Origin: Candidatus Binatia bacterium
GTDB lineage: Bacteria > Desulfobacterota > Binatia > UBA1149 > JAJCZL01
Reading direction: 5' to 3'
Length of the DNA stretch: 64,000 nucleotides
Assembly (NCBI GenBank): GCA_028278325.1
Contig: JANQEO010000106.1
Coordinates: forward strand, 1-64,000
Below the pieces are notes generated by a model that worked only from the letters and a program-made list of their open reading frames with translations, searched no databases and was not told the origin of the DNA. How positions within the stretch are numbered: the first letter of the stretch is position 1; each line of letters starts with the position of its first letter. The position numbers and the translations under genes were made by a program. This document shows, in pieces, positions 9,441 through 17,801 of this stretch.

Positions 9441-10885
9441 GACAGCAAGGTCATGATGCCGAAACCCGTCCCGCCCCGCGGCCGGTAAGGCATCGGCTTC
9501 TCGGCGAAGGCCGGTCCGGCGATGTCGATGTGAGCCCACTTGGTATCGCTGACGAAGGCGGCCAAGAACAAGCCGGCGGTGATCGTTCCACCGTAGCTCG
9601 AGCCGATGTTTTGAATGTCGGCCACACTCGACTTGATATCTTCCTTGTATTCGTCGGGCAGAGGTAACTGCCAGATCTTCTCTCCCGCCTGTTCACCGTG
9701 CTTGATGAGGGCGTTCACGAAGCCCTGATCGTTGCCCATGATGCCTGCGATACGCGTGCCCAAGGCAACCATACAAGCGCCGGTCAAGGTCGCCAGGTCG
9801 ACCATCACGTCGGGCTTCTCTTCGCACGCGACGCACAAGGCATCGGCAAGAACCAAGCGCCCCTCGGCGTCGGTGTTGAGCACCTCGGCGGACGTTCCGT
9901 TTCTGAAGGTGATGACATCGCCGGGCTTCTGAGCCCTCCCACCGGGCATGTTCTCGGCCGACGCGACGTAGCCGCGCACTTCGACCGCCGGTGCGATCTC
10001 GGCCACCGCCTTCATCAAGCCCAGTACGGCGGCGGCGCCCGACATGTCTTGTTTCATGGCCTCCATCGACTTGGCGGGCTTGAGAGAAAGGCCGCCCGAG
10101 TCGAATGTGATTCCCTTGCCTATTACCGCGACGACGGCCTTGGCCTTACGCTTGGGCTTGTAAACGAGCTTGATGAAGGCGCCGGGCTCGGCGCTGCCGG
10201 CCGACACCGCGAGAATCCCGTTCATGCGCTCGCTCTCGAGTTTCTTTCCCTGCCAGACCGTGCACGACAACCCTCCCTCGCGGGCTATGGCCCGTGCGGT
10301 CTTGGCCAGATAGGAGGGCGTCTTCACCGTCGACATCTCGTTGATCAGGTCACGCGCCGAGCAAACCGCTTCACTGGCGCTGCGGCTGCGCTTGACGGCG
10401 GCCGATGCCGACGGAGGCAGGCTCGCGCCGGCGACGATCAACGAAGACGGGCCGTCGTAGGCATCCTCATCGCGGCTCTTGTACTTCTCGAACCTGTAGT
10501 CGGCCAGGAGGAACCCCTCCACCACCGGTCCCACGTGCTTGGAAGCCGCGCGTCCCGATCCCACACAGATCGCGATCGTTTCGGCTTTGATGCCACCGGC
10601 CGCAGAGCGCGCCCTGGCGGCGGCGCGCCGCCACGTCTCGGCGTCCTGGGAATCACCCATGCCCACCAGCACTATGTCGGCGCCGTCGCTCTGCAGGGTC
10701 AGAGTTGCCGCAGGCTTGGCCTCGAAACCTGTCTTCTCGATCCTATCGGCCAAAGCTGCGCGGACGCCGGGAGCGAGTTCGCGCGCCGCGCCGCCGGTCT
10801 CCGATCCCTTTGCAACGGGAATCACGATCATGTCGGCGGCGAGATCGGCTGCGCGCTTGCGGGCTATTGAAATTCGCATGGTCAA
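9422..10885 (-). CDS. pepA: leucyl aminopeptidase, M17 family
   Basis: Cytosolic two-metal aminopeptidase, 487 residues, usual family length. The catalytic domain is in the C-terminal half, with metal and active-site segments GKGITFDSGGLSLKP, MKQDMSGAAAVLG and the signature NTDAEGRLVLADAL. The N-terminal ~160 residues form the less conserved regulatory domain. In E. coli, PepA also binds DNA; nothing in this sequence tests that. It converges with cca (19-base overlap) and is divergent from the transporter gene starting at 10982. Confidence 0.95.
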   Translation of the reverse strand: MTMRISIARKRAADLAADMIVIPVAKGSETGGAARELAPGVRAALADRIEKTGFEAKPAATLTLQSDGADIVLVGMGDSQDAETWRRAAARARSAAGGIKAETIAICVGSGRAASKHVGPVVEGFLLADYRFEKYKSRDEDAYDGPSSLIVAGASLPPSASAAVKRSRSASEAVCSARDLINEMSTVKTPSYLAKTARAIAREGGLSCTVWQGKKLESERMNGILAVSAGSAEPGAFIKLVYKPKRKAKAVVAVIGKGITFDSGGLSLKPAKSMEAMKQDMSGAAAVLGLMKAVAEIAPAVEVRGYVASAENMPGGRAQKPGDVITFRNGTSAEVLNTDAEGRLVLADALCVACEEKPDVMVDLATLTGACMVALGTRIAGIMGNDQGFVNALIKHGEQAGEKIWQLPLPDEYKEDIKSSVADIQNIGSSYGGTITAGLFLAAFVSDTKWAHIDIAGPAFAEKPMPYRPRGGTGFGIMTLLSYLDSF

Positions 10886-10981
10886 ACCTCCGGGGGTCTG
10901 CCTCGTTTATTGCAATACGGTCAGCTCGTCAATGAGACGTATCGGTTGCGGCGTCGCAAAAGGCGGGTAAACATCGTTAAC

Positions 10982-11743
10982 ATGACAGCTCATCTCTTCG
11001 GGTCGTCGCAACCACCCTCGCGGACGCATGAGCGCCGGCGAGAAGTAGTGTTTCTGGTGCTGGCGGGCTTGTTCTTGGGCACCCTGACGATGCTCAACAT
11101 TCTCGGCGTCACCAGGTTCATCGATCTGTCTTTCTCCATCCCCCTGACTGATCTGCGGATTCCGATGATCATCGCAGTCGGCGCACTGCCGTATCCGGTG
11201 ACCTTCTTGTGCACCGACTTCCTCTCGGAGTTCTACGGGCAACGCCGCGCAAACACGGTGGTGCTGGTCGGGCTTCTTCTCAACGCCTGGGTGGTAGTGG
11301 TGCTTTGGGCGGGAGGCGCCGTTCCGGGCACCGAAGCTCCGGGCGCCGAGCAATCAGGCGTGTTCTTCGAGGTGCGGCGCTTGGCCTTCGGAACCGTGAC
11401 TGCGTCCATGGCCGCCTACCTGGCGGCACAGCTAATCGACGTTCGACTCTTCCACTTCTGGAAGTCTCTTACGCGAGGGCGACATCTTTGGCTGCGCAAC
11501 AACGGTTCCACGATGGTCAGTCAGCTCGTCGACACCAGCGCTGTGATCCTGATCACTCACTATTACGCCAGCGCGCTGCCTCTGGTCGCAGGACGTCCCG
11601 TCGGCGCTCAACTGCTCGAGTTCATCGCGGCCGGCTATGTGTTCAAGCTGCTGGTTGCGGCAGTGGATACGCTGCCCTTCTACGCGGGGGTCAGAATACT
11701 CGGAGAGTACCTGGCAATCGATCCGAGATCCGAGGGCCGTTAG
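10982..11743 (+). CDS. queuosine precursor transporter, YhhQ/DUF165 family
   Basis: Inner-membrane uptake protein of the YhhQ family, which imports queuosine precursors in E. coli; 253 residues from the ATG at 10982. Several hydrophobic segments are evident. The hallmark is the loop PYPVTFLCTDFLSEFYGQRR after the first helices, with the LGVTRFIDL entry motif before it. A TTG at 10910 would add 24 Arg-rich residues; I reject it because the hydrophobic protein begins naturally at MTAHLFGSSQ. Its stop overlaps the stop of the convergent zinc-ribbon gene by two bases. The exact substrate cannot be told from sequence. Confidence 0.88.
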   Translation: MTAHLFGSSQPPSRTHERRREVVFLVLAGLFLGTLTMLNILGVTRFIDLSFSIPLTDLRIPMIIAVGALPYPVTFLCTDFLSEFYGQRRANTVVLVGLLLNAWVVVVLWAGGAVPGTEAPGAEQSGVFFEVRRLAFGTVTASMAAYLAAQLIDVRLFHFWKSLTRGRHLWLRNNGSTMVSQLVDTSAVILITHYYASALPLVAGRPVGAQLLEFIAAGYVFKLLVAAVDTLPFYAGVRILGEYLAIDPRSEGR

Positions 11744-12072
11744 GGAGCATCGTCGTCGATGATGTCGGAGCCGTCGTCATCGCGCAGGGACTCGCTCCAG
11801 AACGTGCCCTTGCCCCAGTACCACACCGCTACGCCGGCAACTGCGTAGGCAAGGATACCCTGCAGGAGGCCGGCTCCGCCCGCCCAGAGGAAAAGGCCGA
11901 GGACCAGAACCGTCGCCACCACAGCTACGGTCTGCTCGATGCGCTTCTCGCGCAGTCTCGCCCTTGCTACGTGTTCGGTGATGCGCTGCCCGCAGTGCGG
12001 ACACTTACCGCCCGGCTTGGTCGTGAGCGGCCTGTCACAACCCGGACAGTCTATCTTGGTGACGTAAGGCAC
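11740..12072 (-). CDS. zinc-ribbon protein with two transmembrane segments, unknown function
   Basis: A 110-residue protein I do not recognise beyond its parts. The N-terminus is a zinc ribbon with two CxxC knuckles (CPGCDRPL and CPHCGQ). A charged helix, REKRIEQ, leads to two hydrophobic segments (about 47-67 and 71-88). The tail is very acidic (DDDGSDIIDDDAP). The start is GTG at 12072. No good ribosome-binding site precedes it because the leader is the arm of a terminator-like hairpin. Its stop overlaps the end of the transporter gene. Confidence 0.7.
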   Translation of the reverse strand: MPYVTKIDCPGCDRPLTTKPGGKCPHCGQRITEHVARARLREKRIEQTVAVVATVLVLGLFLWAGGAGLLQGILAYAVAGVAVWYWGKGTFWSESLRDDDGSDIIDDDAP

Positions 12073-12074
12073 GA

Positions 12075-12106
12075 AGAAACCCCGCAGCCTCGGCTGCGGG
12101 GTTTCT
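12075..12106. terminator. terminator-like hairpin, 15-bp perfect stem
   Basis: AGAAACCCCGCAGCC (12075-12089) and its exact reverse complement (12092-12106) are separated by two bases, so it folds with a CUCG-like tetraloop. It lies 25 bases after the stop of the minus-strand gene ending at 12132, the normal place for its terminator. The U tract after the stem is short on both strands (UUUCUU). It also sits three bases before the GTG of the zinc-ribbon gene, so it could instead hide that gene's ribosome-binding site. Confidence 0.7.
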
Positions 12107-12131
12107 CATACTACGATCGCGTCCCGGTTGC

Positions 12132-12611
12132 CTACGACGCCGGGGGCGAAGGCTGGCGCGCCTCCACGGGCACTGCAGTGAGCCGCGGAGATTCTATTCT
12201 CACGCCGTCGCGCCGCGCAGTGGCCGTCGAGCGCATGGGAACACGCCCCTTCCGGCGGCTTCTTTCACGGTCGCGCCAGGAAATGAGCCCTTCTCTCAGG
12301 TACTGGGAGTTGAACCCCAAGAGAGCGCAGATGTTATTGAACGAGAACGTGCTGCGGTCGTCGTCCTCGTCGATCCATTTCTCTGCGTCTATGAAAAGCT
12401 GACGACGCTTGCTGTCACGAGCGTGGAGGTGCTTCTGAAAGCACTCCACTGCGTCCTGCATTATCGCGACGACGAGCCGATGCTCTCCACTCGAGTACTT
12501 CTTGCGCTTCAGTGCCGCGAAGTACTGTATGGGTAGGAGCACATCCGGTTCGAAGATATCGTTGAGGCGCTCTTCCGCCTCGTGGCGATCACGTTCAGTT
12601 TCCGCCATCAC
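12132..12611 (-). CDS. conserved protein of unknown function (159 aa)
   Basis: I recognise the pattern as one recurring in deltaproteobacterial genomes but know no function. Residues 20-115 form the conserved core: LLPIQYFAALKRKKYSSGE, then an AIMQDAVECFQKH helix, WIDEDDD, and FSFNNICALLGFNSQYLREG, which could be a helix-turn-helix-like end. The tail (115-159) is Arg-rich then Pro/Ala-rich and looks disordered. Start is one of two adjacent ATGs at 12611. A 9-bp inverted repeat lies just upstream, and a strong terminator-like hairpin follows. Cytosolic; no signal or membrane segment. Confidence 0.75.
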   Translation of the reverse strand: MMAETERDRHEAEERLNDIFEPDVLLPIQYFAALKRKKYSSGEHRLVVAIMQDAVECFQKHLHARDSKRRQLFIDAEKWIDEDDDRSTFSFNNICALLGFNSQYLREGLISWRDRERSRRKGRVPMRSTATARRDGVRIESPRLTAVPVEARQPSPPAS

Positions 12612-12631
12612 TACACCCCTTCACATCCACG

Positions 12632-12670
12632 GTGATCGACCCAAAAACGCGACTCGCGCGCGTCGATCAC
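12632..12670. repeat. 9-bp inverted repeat upstream of the 159-aa gene
   Basis: GTGATCGAC (12632-12640) and GTCGATCAC (12662-12670) are perfect complements around 21 bases containing a second GC-rich alternating patch. It lies 20-60 bases upstream of the start of the minus-strand gene at 12611, so it could be an operator. Repeats of this size also arise by chance in 64 kb. Confidence 0.35.
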
Positions 12671-12764
12671 GCCACCACTACAAACCACGGGTGCAGGGCG
12701 TTCCACACTCAGGTGCGAAACGGCCTCCGCCTCCTCTACACTACGCCACTACTAAGACAGGAAT

Positions 12765-12779
12765 CCGTCCGGGGGACGG
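12765..12779 (-). terminator. weak hairpin directly after iscR
   Basis: CCGTCC, loop of three, GGACGG immediately follows the iscR stop codon (12780-12782), the end of the isc operon. The following bases in the transcript (AUUCCUGUCUU) are only mildly U-rich, so termination efficiency is doubtful. Confidence 0.35.
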
Positions 12780-13172
12780 TTACAGATCAGCGAGACTTGT
12801 ACTCTCGAACAGGCCCACCACACGCCTCTGCCCCTCCTGCCACACCGGAAGCATGCCACAAGACGGGGTCAAAGCGCAATCGTGAGTTTCCGCCAGGCAA
12901 CTGTTGAGAACGATGGGGCCGTCGACGGCTTCGATGATGTCCTTGAAGCTGATCTCCGACGCATCGCGGCTGAGGGTATAGCCACCGTCGGGGCCGCGCT
13001 TGGACTTGAGAAGACCGGCTCTGGTCAGGTCCTGGACGATCTTCTCGAGGAATTTCTTCGGCACGGCCTGGTTCTCCGCGATCTCGGCCAGAGTGGCGGG
13101 CGCATCTTGACTGAGGAAGATCGCTGCACGCAGCGCGTAATCGACTCGTCTGGATATCTGCATGACCGACAT
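12780..13172 (-). CDS. iscR: Rrf2-family Fe-S-sensing repressor, IscR-like
   Basis: Transcription factor expected to sense Fe-S cluster status and control the isc genes; 130 residues. The N-terminal winged helix (MQISRRVDYALRAAIFLSQ, LAEIAENQAVPKKFLEKIV) and wing GPDGGYTLSR are typical of Rrf2. The C-terminal loop has three cysteines, CLAETHDCALTPSC, spaced C-x6-C-x5-C, close to the C-x5-C-x5-C of IscR and NsrR that holds a cluster. It is the last gene of the operon, 13 bases after iscX, whereas in E. coli iscR is first. A dyad at the iscS promoter is the obvious candidate target. I call it IscR from context; sequence alone says Rrf2 family. Confidence 0.86.
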   Translation of the reverse strand: MSVMQISRRVDYALRAAIFLSQDAPATLAEIAENQAVPKKFLEKIVQDLTRAGLLKSKRGPDGGYTLSRDASEISFKDIIEAVDGPIVLNSCLAETHDCALTPSCGMLPVWQEGQRRVVGLFESTSLADL

Positions 13173-13185
13173 GGTGTTTATCCTC

Positions 13186-13392
13186 TCATTGATCGTTGTA
13201 TTCGGCGTGCCAGGCCATCTGTATGGCCTCCAGCTTGGCCTCGGACACCTCGGAGGGGTCGTCGTCGAACTCCTCGAGTCCGACCACCCAGTCGCGCAGG
13301 TCCGTGAAGCGGACCGTCAGGGGATCCACCGAGGGCCTGGTCTCGAGCAGGCGTATGGCGATCTCCTCGCTGTCTCTCCACAAGAGCTTCAT
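13186..13392 (-). CDS. iscX: Fe-S assembly protein IscX
   Basis: Small acidic protein (68 aa) that binds IscS and iron and modulates cluster assembly. It aligns along its length with E. coli IscX (66 aa): LLWRDSEEIAIRLLE, then DPLTVRFTDLRDWVVGLEEF, the acidic DDDP and a C-terminal EAIQMAWHAEY helix. It starts 16 bases after hscA and is followed by iscR. In E. coli a ferredoxin gene (fdx) lies between hscA and iscX; there is none here. Confidence 0.93.
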   Translation of the reverse strand: MKLLWRDSEEIAIRLLETRPSVDPLTVRFTDLRDWVVGLEEFDDDPSEVSEAKLEAIQMAWHAEYNDQ

Positions 13393-13408
13393 CGTCCTTC
13401 CCCGGCGC

Positions 13409-15169
13409 CTAGGCCTCCTTGGCCTCCTTCACCTCATCCAGGATCTGCTCGACGCTCTTGGTTTCCAGGGCGTGCTTGATTGACGAGCTCATGATCAGCT
13501 CCGCCAACGGCAAGGAGGCCTCGTTGAGGGCCTCGATCTTCTCTCGGGCCGACCTGTAGTCGCCGCCCTTTACGGCCAGCTCCAGCTCGTCCATGGCAGC
13601 CTCGATCTTGTCACGCAGCGCGTCATCGATCATGGCGCTACGCTCACGGAGGGTCTTACGGGTCACCCGCAGAATCATGTCGGCCTCGGTGCCCGTCTCG
13701 ATCCTCTGACGGGTCTCGAAGTCGTCCTCGGCGTGGTCGATGGAGTCTTCGAGCATGCGCTCGATCTCGTCCTCCGAAAGCCCATAGGAGGGCTTGACCT
13801 CTACCGAGCTGGCCATGCCGGTGCGCTCATCCAGGGCGGTAACGCTCAAGATGCCGTTGGCGTCCACGAGGAAGGTCACCTGAACGCGCGGAAAGCCGGC
13901 GCTGGCCGGTTCGATCGGAATCCTGAAACGCGCCAGGCTCCTGCAGTCGGATGCCAACTCCCTTTCTCCCTGCAACACGTGAACGTCGACATGGGTTTGA
14001 TTGTCTACGGAGGTCGTAAACGACTCCCTCACGCTGGCCGGTATGCGGGTGTTGCGCGATATCAGCGGCGTCATCACCCCTCCCGCCGTCTCGATACCGA
14101 GCGACAGGGGCACGACGTCGAGCAAAAGCATGTCGGCGCCTGCGCCTGAAAGGATCCCCGCCTGTATGGACGCGCCCAGAGCAACCACTTCGTCCGGGTT
14201 GAGGCTGCAATGCGGTGCTTTGCCGAAGAAGCGCTCCACCTCCTCACGAACCAGCGGTACCCGAGTGCTGCCACCGACCAACACTACGTGGTCGATGTCA
14301 TCGACGGTAAGGCCGCTGTCGGCAAGTGCTTGGCGGCAAGGCTCGAGGGTGCGCTCCACTATGGGACCAACGATCCGGTTGAAACGCTCTCGTGTGACCG
14401 TCTGCGCATCACCGTCGAGTGGTTGCACCTCGGTGCCCTCGCTGTCGGTCAACTCCCTCTTGAGCCGCTCCGCACGAGCGAGTGCCTCTTCGACTTGTTC
14501 TGCGCTGTCGTTGCCGGTGAGAATCAGCTCTTCGGCTACCGCACGGTCCATGTCATCGCCGCCCAGCGATGTGTTGCCGGCCGTCGACAGCACTTCGAAG
14601 AGCGCTTCGCGGACGTGGAGTATCGATATATCGAAAGTGCCGCCTCCGAAATCGTAGACAGCTATGTTGCCGTCCTTCATGTCCTCGAGGCCGTAGGCCA
14701 GACAGGCGGCAGTCGGTTCGTTGACCAGCCGCAGGACATCGAGCCCGGCGAGACGCCCGGCATCGCGCGTGGCTTGGCGTTGCGCGTCGTTGAAGCGGGC
14801 AGGAACGGTGATGACCGCATGCTCGACCGGCTCGCCTACGTGAGCCGCAACCCGGGTCTTGAGCGCCTTGAGTGTGAGTGCCGACAGCTCGGGGGCGCTG
14901 TATGACGTCTCCCCCACCTTGAACCTCGGCATCTGCTTCGACTCGGTGTCGAAGTCGTAGCGATGCAGCTCCTGCTCGGTGAGATCACCGACACCGGCGC
15001 CCATGAAGCGCTTTACGGACCGAATGACCGTGTCGCCGCCGACGGGCGACACCGCCGAAGACACGAGAGCCACGCCTTCTGCGTCGCGCACCAACTCGGC
15101 CTTGCCGTTGTCATAGATGCCGACCAGGCTGAAGGTCGTCCCGAGGTCTATGCCACAGATCTTCGGCAT
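13409..15169 (-). CDS. hscA: Hsp70-type Fe-S assembly chaperone HscA
   Basis: ATP-driven chaperone that, with HscB, acts on cluster-loaded IscU and helps transfer the cluster; 586 residues against 616 in E. coli HscA. The Hsp70 ATPase domain is clear: GIDLGTTFSLVGIYDNG, VYDFGGGTFDISIL and VLVGGSTRVPLVREEV. The substrate-binding beta domain begins near 385 (PLSLGIETAGGVM) and the helical lid follows. I call HscA rather than DnaK because it sits between hscB and iscX, overlaps hscB by 22 bases and is shorter than DnaK, without DnaK's C-terminal EEVD-type tail. Confidence 0.92.
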   Translation of the reverse strand: MPKICGIDLGTTFSLVGIYDNGKAELVRDAEGVALVSSAVSPVGGDTVIRSVKRFMGAGVGDLTEQELHRYDFDTESKQMPRFKVGETSYSAPELSALTLKALKTRVAAHVGEPVEHAVITVPARFNDAQRQATRDAGRLAGLDVLRLVNEPTAACLAYGLEDMKDGNIAVYDFGGGTFDISILHVREALFEVLSTAGNTSLGGDDMDRAVAEELILTGNDSAEQVEEALARAERLKRELTDSEGTEVQPLDGDAQTVTRERFNRIVGPIVERTLEPCRQALADSGLTVDDIDHVVLVGGSTRVPLVREEVERFFGKAPHCSLNPDEVVALGASIQAGILSGAGADMLLLDVVPLSLGIETAGGVMTPLISRNTRIPASVRESFTTSVDNQTHVDVHVLQGERELASDCRSLARFRIPIEPASAGFPRVQVTFLVDANGILSVTALDERTGMASSVEVKPSYGLSEDEIERMLEDSIDHAEDDFETRQRIETGTEADMILRVTRKTLRERSAMIDDALRDKIEAAMDELELAVKGGDYRSAREKIEALNEASLPLAELIMSSSIKHALETKSVEQILDEVKEAKEA

Positions 15170-15798
15170 CCGTCCTCCATGGCACCCTTGAGGTTGCGCA
15201 CCGCCGTGTTCAAGTAGGCGATCTCCGCCAGGCGGCCGGAAAGCCCGGCAACCGCGTCATCATCGCCGTGAGGCCACTGCGACAAAGCCTCTTCGACCAC
15301 CGACTCGGCTTCGCCGATCCGCTCCTGCAGAGATCTGACGGCGGCCTCGGCTGATCGCTTCGCTTCGCCGTCGTCAGCGCCGGAAGTCAGTCTCGAGGCC
15401 AGCTCTTGAAGCTCGAACAACTCGCTGGCCAGAGCCGGCTTCAGACCGTCCCCGTCACTGCCCAAGGGTTTGCCGCATAGCTCGAGCCAGTAACGGGCTC
15501 GCGAAACCGTATCGTCTAGGCAGCGGTAAGCGTCGTTGACCTTCGAGACGTTCACCAGGCTTGCCTGGCGGTGAGGTTCGGGCGCGGTCGTATAACGATC
15601 GGGATGCAGCAGCCGGTTCAGCTCGAGGTATCGTGATTTTAACTCCGGCCGGTCGCAGGCCGGGGGCGTGAAGCCCAGCGCGGCGAAGTGATCCAAACCG
15701 GGATCGCAGGGCGTTATCGTCTTGCAGTGCGGACAGAAATAGTTGTCGCGGAAGTCGGCAGCTTCGTAGCTGGCCCCACAGTTAGGACAAACCTGCAT
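15148..15798 (-). CDS. hscB: J-domain co-chaperone HscB with N-terminal zinc ribbon
   Basis: Delivers IscU to HscA and stimulates its ATPase; 216 residues against 171 in E. coli. The extra length is partly an N-terminal CPNC...CPHC zinc ribbon (residues 4-27), found in some HscB proteins and absent from E. coli. The J domain follows with HPDRY carrying the HPD motif (about 66-70). The C-terminal three-helix region (about 115-205) is the expected IscU-binding part. The start is six bases after the iscA stop; the end overlaps hscA. Confidence 0.92.
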   Translation of the reverse strand: MQVCPNCGASYEAADFRDNYFCPHCKTITPCDPGLDHFAALGFTPPACDRPELKSRYLELNRLLHPDRYTTAPEPHRQASLVNVSKVNDAYRCLDDTVSRARYWLELCGKPLGSDGDGLKPALASELFELQELASRLTSGADDGEAKRSAEAAVRSLQERIGEAESVVEEALSQWPHGDDDAVAGLSGRLAEIAYLNTAVRNLKGAMEDGCRRSVA

Positions 15799-15804
15799 GC
15801 AAGG

Positions 15805-16125
15805 TCACACCAGAAACGACTGGCCGCAGCCGCAAGTACGTGTGACGTTGGGATTGGTCAGCTGAAACCCGGCCCCCGTCAGGCCGTCGCTATAGTCGAC
15901 CTCGGTGCCGTTCAGATACAGATAGCTCTTGCGGTCCACGAACAGCTTGGCGCCGTCCTCCTCGAAAACCTTGTCGCCCTTGCGCTCTTCGTCGAGCTCC
16001 ATCTTGTACTGGAGCCCGGAGCAACCGCCGCCGATGACTTTGATGCGCAGGCCTTCGGCGGACTCCTGTGAGCCGGCGACGAATTCCTGGATCTTGTGGG
16101 CGGCTGTGCTGCTGAGGCTTATCAT
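15805..16125 (-). CDS. iscA: A-type iron-sulfur carrier IscA
   Basis: Carrier that accepts or transfers Fe-S clusters; 106 residues, family-typical. The three ligand cysteines are present: Cys35 in GGGCSGLQY and Cys98/Cys100 in TRTCGCGQSF. The frame extends upstream to 16425 but that part is antisense-like junk over iscU. The ATG at 16125 overlaps the iscU stop by one base (ATGA), which fixes the start and suggests translational coupling. Confidence 0.95.
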   Translation of the reverse strand: MISLSSTAAHKIQEFVAGSQESAEGLRIKVIGGGCSGLQYKMELDEERKGDKVFEEDGAKLFVDRKSYLYLNGTEVDYSDGLTGAGFQLTNPNVTRTCGCGQSFLV

Positions 16126-16532
16126 CAGTCTTCCTTGTTGCCGTCCCCGGCCTCGTCGTGCCTCGACCGCCAGTCCTTCACCGCCGCCTTGATGGCGTCC
16201 TCGGCCAGAACCGAGCAGTGAATCTTGACCGGCGGGAGACTCAGCTCCTCGACGATCTCCGTGTTGCTGATCTCCATGACGTCGTCGACCGTCCGGCCCT
16301 TGACCAGCTCGGTCACGTAGCTGGAGCTGGCGATCGCCGAACCGCAGCCGAAGGTCTTGAAGCGGGCATCTTCGACCACGCCCTTGGGCGAAATCCTCAA
16401 CTGCAGCTTCATCACGTCGCCGCACTCCGGCGCACCGACGACACCTGTGCCGACGTCCTCCGACTCCTTGTCGAAGCTGCCCACGTTGCGCGGGTTCTGG
16501 TAGTGGTCCAATACTTTGTCGCTGTATGCCAT
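16125..16532 (-). CDS. iscU: Fe-S cluster scaffold IscU
   Basis: Scaffold on which IscS builds the cluster; 135 residues. The three conserved cysteines are present in GAPECGDV, GCGSAIASSS and HCSVLAEDAIKAA. The HscA-recognition site, LPPVK in E. coli IscU, is conserved as SLPPVKIHC. The open frame runs to 16622, but MAYSDKVLDHYQNPRN at 16532 is the family start and has GGAGG upstream. It lies 17 bases after iscS and overlaps iscA by one base. Confidence 0.96.
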   Translation of the reverse strand: MAYSDKVLDHYQNPRNVGSFDKESEDVGTGVVGAPECGDVMKLQLRISPKGVVEDARFKTFGCGSAIASSSYVTELVKGRTVDDVMEISNTEIVEELSLPPVKIHCSVLAEDAIKAAVKDWRSRHDEAGDGNKED

Positions 16533-16548
16533 CGTTTCCTCCGAAAGC

Positions 16549-17775
16549 TCAGTCGTGCTGCCACTCGACAGTGTCGAGATCGATACCTTCTTTGGCCATT
16601 TCGTACAGAGGAGACATCTCACGGAGACGTCGTACCTCCTTGATGACGCGCTCGGCTACCACGTCTATCTCCTCTTGGCTGTTGAAGCGGCCGATTCCGA
16701 AACGCAGAGACGTATGGGCCAAGTCATCGCCCACGCCTATCGACTTGAGAACATAGGAGGGCTCCAGGGAGGCCGATGTGCAGGCCGAGCCCGAAGACAG
16801 CGCGATGTCCTTGAGCCCCATCAGCAGGGACTCCCCTTCGACGTAAGCGAAGCTGACGTTGAGGTTGCCCGGTAGACGGTGCTCGAGGTCACCGTTCACA
16901 TAGATCGAGTCCAACTCGGCGAACAGCTTCTCGCGTAGGCGCTCACGCAGCCCCTTGATCCTTTCGGCCTCTTCGTCCATCTCCTGCGCGCAGAGTTCAC
17001 AGGCCTTGCCGAGGCCGACCACGCCGGCGACGTTCAAGGTACCCGAACGCATGCCCCTTTCGTGTCCACCCCCGTCCATCTCTGCGGTCAAGCGGACACG
17101 CGGGTTGCGCGAGCGAACGTAGAGGGCTCCGATCCCCTTCGGCCCGTACATCTTGTGGCCGGAGATGGCGAGCAGGTCGATGCACATCTCGTCGACGTTG
17201 ACCGGAACCTTGCCGACGCTCTGAGCGCAGTCCGTGAAGAAAATGATGCCGTTCTCACGCGCGATGCGGCCGATGTCGGCGATGGGCTGAAGTACCCCGA
17301 TCTCGTTGTTCGCGTGCATCACCGCGATCAGTATCGTCTTGTCGGTGATCTCCGAGCGCAGCTCATCCAGATCGATCAGTCCGTTCTTCTTGGGCTTCAA
17401 GTACGTAACCGTCGCCTCGCCACGGCGCTCCAATGCCTTGCAGGTATCGAGAACGGCCTTGTGTTCGGTTTCGACGGTTATGATGTGGTTGCCCTTGTCT
17501 TTGTAGAAGTGCACCACGCCCTTGATGGCGAGGTTGTCGGATTCGGTGGCGCCGCTGGTCCATATGATCTCTTTGGGCTTGGCTCCGATGAGGGAAGCCA
17601 CCTGCTCGCGTGCCTTGGTGGTCGCTTCCTCGGCTTCCCAGCCGAAACCGTGACTGCGGCTCGCGGCGTTGCCGTAGCACTCGGAGAAGTAAGGGAGCAT
17701 GGCCTCGAGCACGCGTGGATCCACACGCGTCGTCGCTTGGTTGTCCATGTAGATCATCTCTTCAGACGCAGTCAT
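16549..17775 (-). CDS. iscS: cysteine desulfurase IscS
   Basis: PLP enzyme that takes sulfur from cysteine for Fe-S clusters, and in many bacteria for tRNA thiolation; 408 residues. Seen: [30 protein letters not shown], the PLP lysine in [11 protein letters not shown], and the persulfide cysteine in [16 protein letters not shown]. First gene of the isc operon. GGAGG sits eight bases before the ATG, and a strong promoter with an overlapping dyad lies 36 bases further up. A selenocysteine-rich organism may also use IscS as selenium donor for SelD, but that is inference. Confidence 0.96.
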   Translation of the reverse strand: MTASEEMIYMDNQATTRVDPRVLEAMLPYFSECYGNAASRSHGFGWEAEEATTKAREQVASLIGAKPKEIIWTSGATESDNLAIKGVVHFYKDKGNHIITVETEHKAVLDTCKALERRGEATVTYLKPKKNGLIDLDELRSEITDKTILIAVMHANNEIGVLQPIADIGRIARENGIIFFTDCAQSVGKVPVNVDEMCIDLLAISGHKMYGPKGIGALYVRSRNPRVRLTAEMDGGGHERGMRSGTLNVAGVVGLGKACELCAQEMDEEAERIKGLRERLREKLFAELDSIYVNGDLEHRLPGNLNVSFAYVEGESLLMGLKDIALSSGSACTSASLEPSYVLKSIGVGDDLAHTSLRFGIGRFNSQEEIDVVAERVIKEVRRLREMSPLYEMAKEGIDLDTVEWQHD

Positions 17776-17801
17776 GATCGCTTCCTCCGTTGCGACAATT
17801 C

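Noticed and set aside
9698-10870. 390-aa plus-strand ORF opposite pepA
   Set aside because: Antisense shadow of a highly conserved gene in GC-rich DNA; the translation is low-complexity, rich in Arg, His and Gly, with no family pattern.
11209-12402. 397-aa plus-strand ORF across the transporter, zinc-ribbon and 159-aa genes
   Set aside because: It runs through three better-supported genes in other frames and crosses a strong hairpin; composition is Arg-rich shadow.
12632-12907. 91-aa plus-strand ORF between the 159-aa gene and iscR
   Set aside because: Overlaps the end of iscR antisense; mixed composition, no ribosome-binding site, no family.
15805-16425. long 206-aa form of IscA
   Set aside because: The first 100 residues are an out-of-frame reading of iscU; the true start overlaps the iscU stop at 16125.
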